Translations under genes and position numbers: made by a program
Shown here: in pieces, positions 8,059-16,088 of the stretch
Numbering within the stretch: position 1 is the first letter of the stretch
Layout of the letters: the number at the start of each line of letters is the position of its first letter
Notes under the pieces: model-generated
What the model saw: only the letters and a program-made list of their open reading frames with translations
What the model was told of the DNA's origin: nothing
Databases searched by the model: none
Assembly (NCBI RefSeq): GCF_004343585.1
Contig: NZ_SLYW01000019.1
Span: 1-34,623 of the forward strand
Reading direction: 5' to 3'
Length of the DNA: 34,623 nucleotides
From: Neorhizobium sp. JUb45
Lineage (GTDB): Bacteria > Pseudomonadota > Alphaproteobacteria > Rhizobiales > Rhizobiaceae

Positions 8059-8454
8059 TCATTCTCGTCTGTCCGTTTATTTCCCAGCCAGGAAATTGCA
8101 CTGGAAAACTCTAGTCAAAACTGCTGCAGTTTGAAGGGTTCAGAGCAACCACCCAGCGTGCTTCTAAGGAACGAGGAAAAGTCGCAGCAAGTTTCTGAGA
8201 TCAAGCGCAAGAACGTGATCTTTGAGATCATAGACCCCAAGTGTCGTCATGGTGTCCCCCGGTCGCATTGGCATAAACACTTTGTTAACATGACCTTTCT
8301 AGCTAATTCTTAGAAAAAACGGGCCAGTGGTTCGTATCCTTCCAAGACCATGGTAGCCACGAACAATGATAATCGCTGGAGCTATGAGTAAGACGCGATT
8401 GAGTGGAGATGTTTAGAAAATCCGCTATCGATGAAACAAGAATGGTAATTTTTC
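8059..8454. other. Intergenic region without recognisable gene
   Basis: About 400 bases between the TRAP operon terminator and the 3' end of the DUF1003 gene, clearly richer in A/T than the flanking genes. No plausible coding frame, tRNA-like fold or transposase relic is seen. It may hold the terminator of the convergent DUF1003 gene, a small RNA, or the remains of a lost gene. Confidence 0.5.
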
Positions 8455-9351
8455 TCAATCCTCCAGTTGTTTTTCGATTTTCGCCGCCTTAATTACTTTG
8501 GCCGGTGGCCTTGTTGACTTCAGCATGCGTTTGGCGATCCGTGCCTGATCGTTCATCATCTCGATCTGGACCTGCTGGATCTCGGTCAGCCTTTCCCACT
8601 GCCTGTTCAGCAGATGATCGACCTTCTCGTGCAGGTGGCGAATTTCCAGCTCCGCCTTCAAGTTGACCTTGTAGTCGTTGAGGGCGCGTAGCCTGTCTTT
8701 TTCTTCCTGCCGGCGTTGGCTCATCATGATGACAGGTGCCTGAAAGGCGGCAATCGTCGACAGCACCAGATTGAGAAGGATAAAGGGATAGGCATCGAAC
8801 GCTTCGGCCTGACCGAGCGCGGCATTGATCAGCATCCAGACGGCCAGAAATGCAAAGAAGCTGATGATGAACGTCCAGCTTCCGCCAAATGATGCGACGC
8901 CATCGGCGATCCGGTCACCAAGGCTGCGGCGGCCCGTATATTCCGTCTCGACATTTTCCGCGAGCAGCTCGTGACTGCGCAGGCTCTCGACAACGTCGGT
9001 CTCAAGCGATGACAACTCGCCGCGCTCGTCTTTCAGAAGCTCGCGAATATATTCGCCACGCAAATCGTCCATCGTCTTGCGATTGATGTAATCGTCGGAG
9101 TGGAGTGTCGGGTGCTGGCTGCGCAGGTAATCGACAAGCGCCGGCCGCAGATCGTCCACCCGCACAGCATCCTTGCGCTTCAGCGGAATGCCGGTCAGGG
9201 CGTCAACCAACCGAACCGACTTTGCCTGGGCCTGTTTCAGGCTGTTGGAGAAGTCACCCAGTTTTACGGTGGCGCTTTCGCCCCTGCCATTGTCGAAATC
9301 CACAAAGCTGCCCGCACCGAGATCGGTGCCGGCCAGATTTTCCTGAGCCAT
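8455..9351 (-). CDS. DUF1003-domain membrane protein
   Basis: A 298-residue protein with ATG 9351, which is 6-7 nt from a GGCGGGA site; an ATG two codons earlier sits directly on that site and is less likely. The N-terminal 110 residues are soluble. A DUF1003 core (about 145-255) follows: 'LGDRIADGVASFGGSWTFI', two membrane helices (about 160-180 and 193-213) and the post-helix 'QAPVIMMSQRRQEEKDRLRA' block. A charged, probably coiled-coil C-terminus with ELEIRHLHEKVDHLL repeats comes last. DUF1003 proteins are widespread inner-membrane proteins of unknown function, some near Mg/CorA-like or stress genes. No function is claimed. A strong terminator separates it from the upstream protease gene, so it is probably monocistronic. 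Confidence 0.85.
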   Translation of the reverse strand: MAQENLAGTDLGAGSFVDFDNGRGESATVKLGDFSNSLKQAQAKSVRLVDALTGIPLKRKDAVRVDDLRPALVDYLRSQHPTLHSDDYINRKTMDDLRGEYIRELLKDERGELSSLETDVVESLRSHELLAENVETEYTGRRSLGDRIADGVASFGGSWTFIISFFAFLAVWMLINAALGQAEAFDAYPFILLNLVLSTIAAFQAPVIMMSQRRQEEKDRLRALNDYKVNLKAELEIRHLHEKVDHLLNRQWERLTEIQQVQIEMMNDQARIAKRMLKSTRPPAKVIKAAKIEKQLED

Positions 9352-9433
9352 GATCATTCCCGCCGGATCGTTTGATAGGTTATCGAGTATCAGGGATGTC
9401 TTCTTTCATTCCCCTTTACGTTGGCAGGAAAAT

Positions 9434-9472
9434 GAGAACCCCGGCCCCGCCCATGTCATTGGGCAGGGCCGG
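9434..9472 (-). terminator. Intrinsic terminator after the DegP-like gene
   Basis: On the minus strand a 13-bp stem (CCGGCCCTGCCCA with TGGGCGGGGCCGG, one G-U) closes a 6-nt loop and is followed by GGTTCTCATTTT. It lies 18 nt after the protease stop. This is the clearest intrinsic terminator in the window. Confidence 0.8.
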
Positions 9473-9489
9473 ATTTGTGCAGATGCCGG

Positions 9490-11022
9490 TCAGCCGATTG
9501 CGAAGGGAACGGTGACGAAACTCTGGTCACCGCCGCGTTCGATCAGCAGCAGAACGGCCTTGCGGCCGCTCTTGCCGGCATCCGCCACGGCAGCCTTGGC
9601 TTCCTTCGCGGTCTTGACCGCATGCTGGTTGACCGAAACGATCACATCGCCGGTCTGGAGGCCTGCTTCTGCCGCCGGCTTGTCGGGCGCGACGCTGGCA
9701 ATGACGGCGCCCGTTTCATGTGCCGAAAGGTTCAGCGCCTGGCGAACCTCATCCGTGACATCGGCGAGACCGATGCCGATGGTCGGGAGTTTCTGGGCAG
9801 CCGGACCAGCCTTGCCTTCATCCGCGGACGCCTGCTGTTCCTCCTTGCCGTTTTCACCGATCGTCAGGCGCAGGTCCCTGGTCGAACCCTGGCGCCAGAC
9901 GGTCAGGTCCTCCTTCGAGCCGGGTGCAAGGTCGGCAACCATGCGTGAAAGATCGCGTGGAGAGGTTACCGGCTTGCCGCCCAGCGCGGTGATGACATCG
10001 CCGGTCATGACGCCGGCCTTGGCGGCAGGTGTGCCATCGTTGACGACGGCCACCAGTGCGCCCTCGGACTTGTCCAGCCCGATCGCATTGGCGATATCGG
10101 CGGAAACCGGTTGGATCTGCACGCCGATGAAGCCATGCTCGATCGAGCCGTCCTTCATCAGCTTGGCGACAACCTGTCTTGCCTGATCGGATGGAATTGC
10201 GAAACCGACACCGACGCTGCCACCGTTCGGCGAATAGATCGCCGTGTTGATGCCGACGACATTGCCGTTGTTATCGACGAGCGGGCCACCGGAATTGCCA
10301 TGGTTGATCGGTGCATCGATCTGGATGAAATCGTCATAGGGGCCGGAATGCAGGTCGCGGCCACGTGCCGAGACGATACCGGCGGTCACCGTCGTGCCGA
10401 TCCCGAACGGGTTGCCGATCGCCAGGATCTGGTCACCGAGTTTCAGCTTGTCGGAATCACCCCAGGCAACGGTCGCCAGCGGCTTTTTCGCATCGATCTT
10501 GATAACAGCGAGGTCGGATTTCGGGTCGGCGCCGATCAGTTTTGCCGGCAGTTCCGTGCCGTCATCCATCGTCACCTTGATATCGATCGCCTTGTCGATG
10601 ACGTGGTTGTTGGTGACGATATAACCATCCGCCGAGATGACGAAGCCGGAGCCGAGCGCTTGCGCGCGTTGCGATTGATGCTGTTGCGGCGCCTGATGTG
10701 GCATCGGGATGCCTTGCTGGCCAAAAAACTGTCTGAACTGCTCGTTGAACGGCGAATTGTCACCGAAGGGCGAAGCCTCGTCGGAGGCGGCCGTTTCGGC
10801 CTTCATCGTGGTGGTGATGGTGACGACGGCCGGCTTGTCTGCCGAAACGATCGCGGCAAACGAACCGGCTGGGGCAATGATGCCGCCCACAGTGGGTGCC
10901 GGAGATGGCGCGTCGGCAAATGCCACGCTGTTGCCGACGATGATCGGCGTTGCCAATGGCACGGCAATGATGGCGGCGCCCAGAAGGGCGAGCATGCGGT
11001 TTCTGCGAATGATGTTGGACAT
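9490..11022 (-). CDS. Do/DegP-like periplasmic serine endoprotease
   Basis: A 510-residue HtrA-family protease. An N-terminal signal or anchor (about 8-36, ending near AFA) is followed by a trypsin-like domain with catalytic H140 (TNNHVID), D170 (SDLAVIKID) and S244 (HGNSGGPL). Two PDZ domains lie at about 280-370 and 415-505, each with GD-VI turns. A Gln/His-rich loop (about 94-118) corresponds to the regulatory LA loop. The enzyme degrades or refolds damaged envelope proteins in the periplasm. ATG 11022 was chosen over a GTG four codons earlier because the signal peptide begins there. The exact paralogue (DegP, DegQ, MucD-like) cannot be decided from sequence, so no symbol is given. Confidence 0.93.
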   Translation of the reverse strand: MSNIIRRNRMLALLGAAIIAVPLATPIIVGNSVAFADAPSPAPTVGGIIAPAGSFAAIVSADKPAVVTITTTMKAETAASDEASPFGDNSPFNEQFRQFFGQQGIPMPHQAPQQHQSQRAQALGSGFVISADGYIVTNNHVIDKAIDIKVTMDDGTELPAKLIGADPKSDLAVIKIDAKKPLATVAWGDSDKLKLGDQILAIGNPFGIGTTVTAGIVSARGRDLHSGPYDDFIQIDAPINHGNSGGPLVDNNGNVVGINTAIYSPNGGSVGVGFAIPSDQARQVVAKLMKDGSIEHGFIGVQIQPVSADIANAIGLDKSEGALVAVVNDGTPAAKAGVMTGDVITALGGKPVTSPRDLSRMVADLAPGSKEDLTVWRQGSTRDLRLTIGENGKEEQQASADEGKAGPAAQKLPTIGIGLADVTDEVRQALNLSAHETGAVIASVAPDKPAAEAGLQTGDVIVSVNQHAVKTAKEAKAAVADAGKSGRKAVLLLIERGGDQSFVTVPFAIG

Positions 11023-11119
11023 GGTCGGTCTCACTCTTTTGAACGATGGGTAAGCGAAGGCGTCGCCGCCGGTGAAGCGGCGCGCCCAATGGTTTCAATC
11101 GGTGTGGGAGGGCGGTGTT

Positions 11120-11140
11120 GGCCGCCGATTTTTGGCGGCC
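11120..11140 (-). terminator. Hairpin overlapping the stop codon of the small exported protein gene
   Basis: GGCCGCC and GGCGGCC (perfect 7-bp arms, loop of seven A/T-rich bases) reach into the TAG stop. There is no T-tract on the minus strand, so it could be a partial terminator or an mRNA-protecting stem between this gene and the protease gene 118 bp away. Confidence 0.4.
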
Positions 11141-11472
11141 TAGTCGCAGATATGGGCGCGGTACATGTCGCCCCAGGCATTCTGCTTCCAGACAACCTGG
11201 CAATCCGGCGCATAGGCGGCCACCGGCGATGGTCCGTAAGGCATGGGAGGAGGGCCATACGGCGGGGCGGCATAGGCGGGAGTGCCGTAGGTGGGTGAAT
11301 GCCCGGCGCCTGCGAGCAAGGCGCCGCCGACAACGGCTCCGGCAATGCCGGCAACAAGGCCGCGGCCAAAATTGTTATGTGCTTCAGCCTGGGAAGCGGT
11401 GGCGAGTGCCGTGCCGGCAATCGTCAAGGCGACCAGACCGGTGGTGACAAACGTGCGTGCTGATGTCCACAT
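11140..11472 (-). CDS. Small exported Gly/Pro/Tyr-rich protein
   Basis: A 110-residue protein starting at ATG 11472 behind an AGGATCAGGA-like site; a longer frame to 11529 lacks one. Residues about 5-32 form a signal peptide ending near SQAEA. A glycine/alanine-rich hydrophobic stretch follows (GLVAGIAGAVVGGALLAGAG, about 37-56), resembling glycine-zipper segments. Then comes a Pro/Tyr repeat (PPYGPPPMPYGPSP), and a C-terminal domain with two cysteines (DCQVVW and HICD) likely forms a disulfide. Similar short envelope proteins are common in rhizobia with no known function. It lies upstream of the DegP-like gene on the same strand. The Gly-zipper suggests membrane association; nothing more can be said. 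Confidence 0.7.
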   Translation of the reverse strand: MWTSARTFVTTGLVALTIAGTALATASQAEAHNNFGRGLVAGIAGAVVGGALLAGAGHSPTYGTPAYAAPPYGPPPMPYGPSPVAAYAPDCQVVWKQNAWGDMYRAHICD

Positions 11473-11615
11473 GGTCCTGATCCTGCTTGGATGGCCAACG
11501 GTCTTGTTCCGTGACCATGGGATGGACATTAGAACAGTCTGGATTACCGCTGGATATCCGCCGGATTAAACCTTGGTAAGCTTTGCTCGAAAATGCCACC
11601 GGTCCGGCACGTTGA

Positions 11616-14600
11616 TCAGGCGGAGGTCGCCGTGCGTGTTCGGCGCAGCCTTTGCCTGAGCGACCCGACCATTGACGACAGTCTTTCGATCTCGACGAAA
11701 ATAACCGGGGTCATGAACAGGGTGAGGATCTGGCTGACGATCAGGCCGCCGACGACGGCAATGCCGAGCGGCTGGCGCAGTTCCGAACTCGCACCGGTGC
11801 CGACCGCAATCGGCAGCGCGCCGAGCAGGGCGCAGAATGTCGTCATCATGATGGGACGAAAACGCCGGACGGCAGCCTCATGGATGGCCGAAAGCGTTGG
11901 GTGATTTTCCTCGCGTTGCAGCGTGAGCGCGACATCGATCATCATGATCGCGTTCTTCTTGACGATGCCGATCAGCATCAGAAGGCCGATCAGCGCGATG
12001 ATGGACAGATCCATGCCGGCAAGTTTGAGCGCCAGAAGCGCACCGAAGGCGGCCGATGGCAGGCCGGACAGGATGGTCAGCGGATGCAGAAGGCTTTCAT
12101 AGAAAACCCCCAGCACGATGTAGATCGTCAGCACGGCGGCGCCGATCAGCAGGCCGGTATTGCCACTCGCCTGCTGGAAGACGCGGGCGGCGCCACCATA
12201 ACCCGTCGTTACACTGGCGGGCAGTTTGATCTCCTGTTTGAGGGTCTCGATGCGATCGGTCGCGGTTCCGAGCGAAACGCCGGCCGGCAGGTTGAAGGAC
12301 AGGGTCACGGCGGTCAGCTGGCCATTCTGGTTGACGGTGACCGGGCCTGCCTCACGTGTGATCGTCGCGAAGCTGGATAGCGGCACAAGCGTTCCCGACG
12401 ACGAAGCGACACGCAGGGAGGCCAGCCCCTGTTCGTTCCAGTCGCGTGACTGGTCATATTCGAGAATGACGTCATAGCTGTTGCCGGTCGTCTGGATCTG
12501 CGTGGCGACATAGCTGCCGAACGCCGCTTCGAGCGTGGTGCGCAGCGATTTCGAGGAGATGCCGAGGCTGCTGGCGCGGTCGTTGTCGATCTCGATATGC
12601 GCCTGCAGCGCGTTGTTCTGCAAATCCGTCGCGACATCGACGAAATAATTGCTCTCGGCCCGCATGGCATCACCGAGCGTCTGCGACCACTGTCTCGCCG
12701 CCGCGGCATCGATCGACTGCAGCACCACCTGATATTGGCTCTGGCTGCTGCGGCCGCCGAAACGCAGGCTCTGCTGCGGTGTGATGAAGGTTTTCAAACC
12801 CGCAAGACCGGAGAGCGCATGCCGCAACTGCGCAAGCGTAACCTCCAGGTTCGGACGGTCATCGGCCGGCTTCAGCTGGACAAGCAGCGTTCCGGCGTTG
12901 AGCGCCGATCCGCCGGGGCCGGAACCGAGCGTCGAGGTGACATGCTGCACGGCCGGATTGTCCGAGACGATGGCCGCGGCCTTGGCCTGGAGATCGTGCA
13001 TGGCCTGATAGGAAATGTCCTGACGCGCCTGTGTCGAGACCGTCAGCAGGCCGATATCCTCGGTGGGGAAAAAGCTGCGCGGCAGGGTGGACATCATCCA
13101 CGCGGACGCCGCCAGCGTGGCGACGAAGACCAGCATGACGATTGCGCGATGATCGAGGCACCAGCCCACCCAGCGGCCATAACCTGCCGTCACCCGGTCG
13201 AACAGCGTCGGTTCGCGGTGTTCGTGAGCCGCCTCGTCATGCGGCAGGCGTGCGGCCAGCATCGGGGTCACTGTCAGGGAAACCACTGCGGAAGAGAGGA
13301 TGGCGAGTGTCACGACGATGCCGAATTCGTTGAGGACACGCCCGACGACACCGCCCATCAGCAGGATCGGCAGGAAAACCGCCACCAGCGAGATCGACAT
13401 GGAAACGATGGTTCCCGTCACCTCGCGGCTGCTTTCGATCGCTGCCTGAAACGGCGGCATGCCTTCCTCGACCTTGCGGACGATGTTTTCGAGCATGACG
13501 ATCGCATCGTCCACGACAAGGCCGACGGACAGCGTCAGCCCCAGAAGCGAGATATTGTCGATCGAATAACCGAAAGCATACATGGCCGCGAGCGTCGCCA
13601 TGAGCGATAGGGGCACGGCCAGACCGGGGATCAGTGTCGCCCACAGGCGGCGCAGGAACAGGTAGATCACCAGAACCACCAGCCCGATCGTCACCATGAG
13701 CGTCGTTTCGACATCGGACACCGCAGCCCGGATCGAAACGGAAGCGTCGTTGACGACATTGATATGCATGTTACCCGGCAGTGCTGCCTGCAGTTCCGGT
13801 ATTTTTGCCTTGATCGCATCGACGACCGCGACGGTATTGGCGCCCGGCTGGCGCTGGACGGAGAGGACGATGGCCGGTGTGCCATCCAGCCAGCTGCCCT
13901 GGTTGAGAACGGCGACGCTGTCCTTCACATCGGCAACGTCGCCGAGGCGTACGATACGGTTATTCGGCTTGGCGATGATCAGCGTGCGGAAGCTTGCCGC
14001 ATCGGTGCGCTGCGTGGATGCGTCGAGCGTCAGGGCTTGCGACCTGTTCTGCAATGTGCCGAGCGGTGACTGGTCGTTTGCCGCCGAAAGGGTGGTTGCC
14101 AGACCATCGAGTGCAAGTCCACGGCTGGCCAGACGGTCGGGATCGACCTCGACCCGGACGGCATAGGTCTTGGCACCAAAAATCTGTGCCTGTGCGACGC
14201 CTGAAATGGTCGAGAGTGCCGGCGAGATGATGTTTTCGGCGATATCGTCCATCTTGGTGAGATCGGCGACATCGCTGGTCAGCGCCAGCACGATCACGGC
14301 GGAATCGGCCGGGTTCGATTTGCGATAGCTCGGCGGGGTGGTGAGATTGTCCGGCAGTTGCCGCTGGGTGCGGGCAATTGCGGCCTGTACGTCGGCGGCT
14401 GCAGCATCGATATTGCGCGACAGATCGAACTGGATGGTGATCTGGGTATTGCCGAGCGAGGAGGTGGCGCTGATCGTGTCGATGCCGGCGATCGTCTCGA
14501 ACTGTTTGATGAGCGGCGTCGCAACCGAACTCGCCATCGTATCGGGAGACGCACCGGCAAGCTGGGCGGAGACGTTGATTGTCGGGAAATCGGCCTGCGG

Positions 14601-14711
14601 CAAGGCTGCGACGGGCAGGTTTCGATAGGCGGCAGCACCCGCCAGAATGAGGCCGACGATGAGAAGGAATGTCGCGACCGGCCGGCGGATGAAGATTTCC
14701 GAAAGGGACAT
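11616..14711 (-). CDS. RND multidrug efflux transporter, AcrB/MdtC-like (HAE1 family)
   Basis: A 1031-residue inner-membrane proton-driven pump. ATG 14711 (MSLSEIFIRRPVATFLL) has GGGAT 7 nt upstream; 13 extra in-frame codons upstream overlap the adaptor gene. The architecture is TM1, a large porter loop, TM2-6, a second porter loop and TM7-12. The relay aspartates are present in TM4 as GLVVDDAIVMLENI. The opening 'SEIFIRRPVATFLLIVG' and 'LPQADFPTINVSAQL' are closest in style to MdtB/MdtC rather than AcrB. It starts 4 bp after the membrane-fusion protein gene stops. Drugs, bile salts or plant phenolics are typical substrates of the family. No outer-membrane channel gene is in the window, so one must be supplied from elsewhere. 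Confidence 0.93.
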   Translation of the reverse strand: MSLSEIFIRRPVATFLLIVGLILAGAAAYRNLPVAALPQADFPTINVSAQLAGASPDTMASSVATPLIKQFETIAGIDTISATSSLGNTQITIQFDLSRNIDAAAADVQAAIARTQRQLPDNLTTPPSYRKSNPADSAVIVLALTSDVADLTKMDDIAENIISPALSTISGVAQAQIFGAKTYAVRVEVDPDRLASRGLALDGLATTLSAANDQSPLGTLQNRSQALTLDASTQRTDAASFRTLIIAKPNNRIVRLGDVADVKDSVAVLNQGSWLDGTPAIVLSVQRQPGANTVAVVDAIKAKIPELQAALPGNMHINVVNDASVSIRAAVSDVETTLMVTIGLVVLVIYLFLRRLWATLIPGLAVPLSLMATLAAMYAFGYSIDNISLLGLTLSVGLVVDDAIVMLENIVRKVEEGMPPFQAAIESSREVTGTIVSMSISLVAVFLPILLMGGVVGRVLNEFGIVVTLAILSSAVVSLTVTPMLAARLPHDEAAHEHREPTLFDRVTAGYGRWVGWCLDHRAIVMLVFVATLAASAWMMSTLPRSFFPTEDIGLLTVSTQARQDISYQAMHDLQAKAAAIVSDNPAVQHVTSTLGSGPGGSALNAGTLLVQLKPADDRPNLEVTLAQLRHALSGLAGLKTFITPQQSLRFGGRSSQSQYQVVLQSIDAAAARQWSQTLGDAMRAESNYFVDVATDLQNNALQAHIEIDNDRASSLGISSKSLRTTLEAAFGSYVATQIQTTGNSYDVILEYDQSRDWNEQGLASLRVASSSGTLVPLSSFATITREAGPVTVNQNGQLTAVTLSFNLPAGVSLGTATDRIETLKQEIKLPASVTTGYGGAARVFQQASGNTGLLIGAAVLTIYIVLGVFYESLLHPLTILSGLPSAAFGALLALKLAGMDLSIIALIGLLMLIGIVKKNAIMMIDVALTLQREENHPTLSAIHEAAVRRFRPIMMTTFCALLGALPIAVGTGASSELRQPLGIAVVGGLIVSQILTLFMTPVIFVEIERLSSMVGSLRQRLRRTRTATSA

Positions 14712-14715
14712 CGCG

Positions 14716-15900
14716 CTATCCCTTCGCCTTGGTGGCGCCGGTGTCGACATGCGCTCCGTTCACCAGTCCGGCCTGGCCTCCTATGACCACCTGTTCGCCA
14801 TCCTGCAATCCGGCACTGACGCCCGTCATGTCGCCGACGCTGAGCGCCGGAACGACGTTGCGCATCTCGGCAGTCTGATCGGCGCGCAGCACAAAACAGA
14901 TGAAACCGTCCCCATGCGGCTGTACGGCAACGGTCGGCACGATCACGATATTATCTTTGCTGCCGGCATTGACGGTGACGCTCAGCGACTGTCCCGGCCA
15001 GAGCATTTCGGTCTCGTTCGGAAATTCTGCCCGCATCCGGAACGTGCCGGAAGCCGTATCCACGGCATTGTCGATAAAGACGACTTCGCCGGTTGTCGCC
15101 TTGTCCACGCTGCGGTCAAGTGTCGGCGTGACGTTTACGGTCAGCCGCTTGTTAGCCATTGCGGATCGGGCGATATCGAGATCCGTTTCCGGCAGGGAAA
15201 ACTCCGCGAAGACCGGCTTCATTTGCGTCAGCACCACAACGTCGGCGCCTGCCGCCACATAGGCGCCGGGAGAAACGAGCACGGCTCCCAGCCGGCCATC
15301 GAACGAGGCGTGTATCTGTGTGTTTGACAGGGTGACATTGTCCGCGGCCAGATTGGCATTGTCGACATCGACGGTTGCAGCCGCCTGCTTGGCCGCCGCG
15401 ACCGCATCGCCATATTGCTGCTGCGTGTCGGCACCGGACCGGCTCAGAGTTTCGACCCGCTTGAGCGTGATATTGGCCTCGTCGAGCGCTGCCTGATCCT
15501 TGGCAAGCAGAGCCTGATCACGCGTTATATTCGCCTTGATGGTGCGGTCATCGAGTTGCACCAGAAGATCGCCCGCCTTCACCTCGGCGCCATCATGAGC
15601 AATCACCTGCGCAACGATGCCGGCCGCAGGGCTTGCGAGTGCTGCGGAATTGACGGCAACCACCGACCCTATGGTTTGCCGAGTGACCGGCAGCGAACCC
15701 GATTTTGCGACCGTGGTGGTAGCCGCAAAACTGCGCGCGCCTGCCTGCCCGCCGTGCTGGCCTTCATGACGGGTGGATGCGACTACCGGCGTATCCTCGG
15801 TGGTGGCCCAGCCCGGCAGATAAGGCTCTATACTGGTGCGATTGAGGATAAAAAGGAAAACCAATGCGATGAATATTGCCGCTGCTGCAACGTATTTCAT
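14716..15900 (-). CDS. RND efflux membrane fusion protein (periplasmic adaptor, MdtA/AcrA-like)
   Basis: A 394-residue adaptor. A single N-terminal membrane helix (about 3-20) anchors it. After a His/Gly-rich linker come the first lipoyl half (SPAAGIVAQVIAHDGAEVKAG, about 90-110), an alpha-hairpin coiled coil (about 122-185) and the second lipoyl half with FDGRLGAVLVSPGAYV. A beta-barrel (about 225-310) and membrane-proximal domain complete it. It links the pump encoded just downstream to an outer-membrane channel. Absence of a lipobox Cys indicates a helix-anchored rather than lipidated form. It is the promoter-proximal gene of the two-gene pump operon, diverging from the MscS gene across 188 bp. 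Confidence 0.92.
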   Translation of the reverse strand: MKYVAAAAIFIALVFLFILNRTSIEPYLPGWATTEDTPVVASTRHEGQHGGQAGARSFAATTTVAKSGSLPVTRQTIGSVVAVNSAALASPAAGIVAQVIAHDGAEVKAGDLLVQLDDRTIKANITRDQALLAKDQAALDEANITLKRVETLSRSGADTQQQYGDAVAAAKQAAATVDVDNANLAADNVTLSNTQIHASFDGRLGAVLVSPGAYVAAGADVVVLTQMKPVFAEFSLPETDLDIARSAMANKRLTVNVTPTLDRSVDKATTGEVVFIDNAVDTASGTFRMRAEFPNETEMLWPGQSLSVTVNAGSKDNIVIVPTVAVQPHGDGFICFVLRADQTAEMRNVVPALSVGDMTGVSAGLQDGEQVVIGGQAGLVNGAHVDTGATKAKG

Positions 15901-16088
15901 GCAATCCTCTCAGCCATCGTCGGCAGGTTTGCGAAACCTTTTGACGCGACTATAGGCAGGCTTGCAGCGCAAATCACATTAAATATAAATAATGTTTAAA
16001 GCTCGCTTTCCGCCGTAATCGCTGGGTTTTCCATTATAGATCATAAGGCTGTTTTCATTGGTATGGTTCGGATACGCGGGAGCGTGGC
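15901..16088. promoter_or_regulatory. Divergent intergenic region between the efflux operon and the MscS gene
   Basis: A 188-bp spacer containing the only markedly A/T-rich patch nearby (about 15976-16002, CACATTAAATATAAATAATG). Both flanking units must be promoted here. No dedicated regulator gene or clear operator palindrome was identified, so the promoter boxes are not assigned. Confidence 0.4.

Noticed and set aside
12597..13610. A 337-codon plus-strand frame
   Set aside because: Antisense shadow of the RND pump gene with a low-complexity Arg/His/Asp-rich product.
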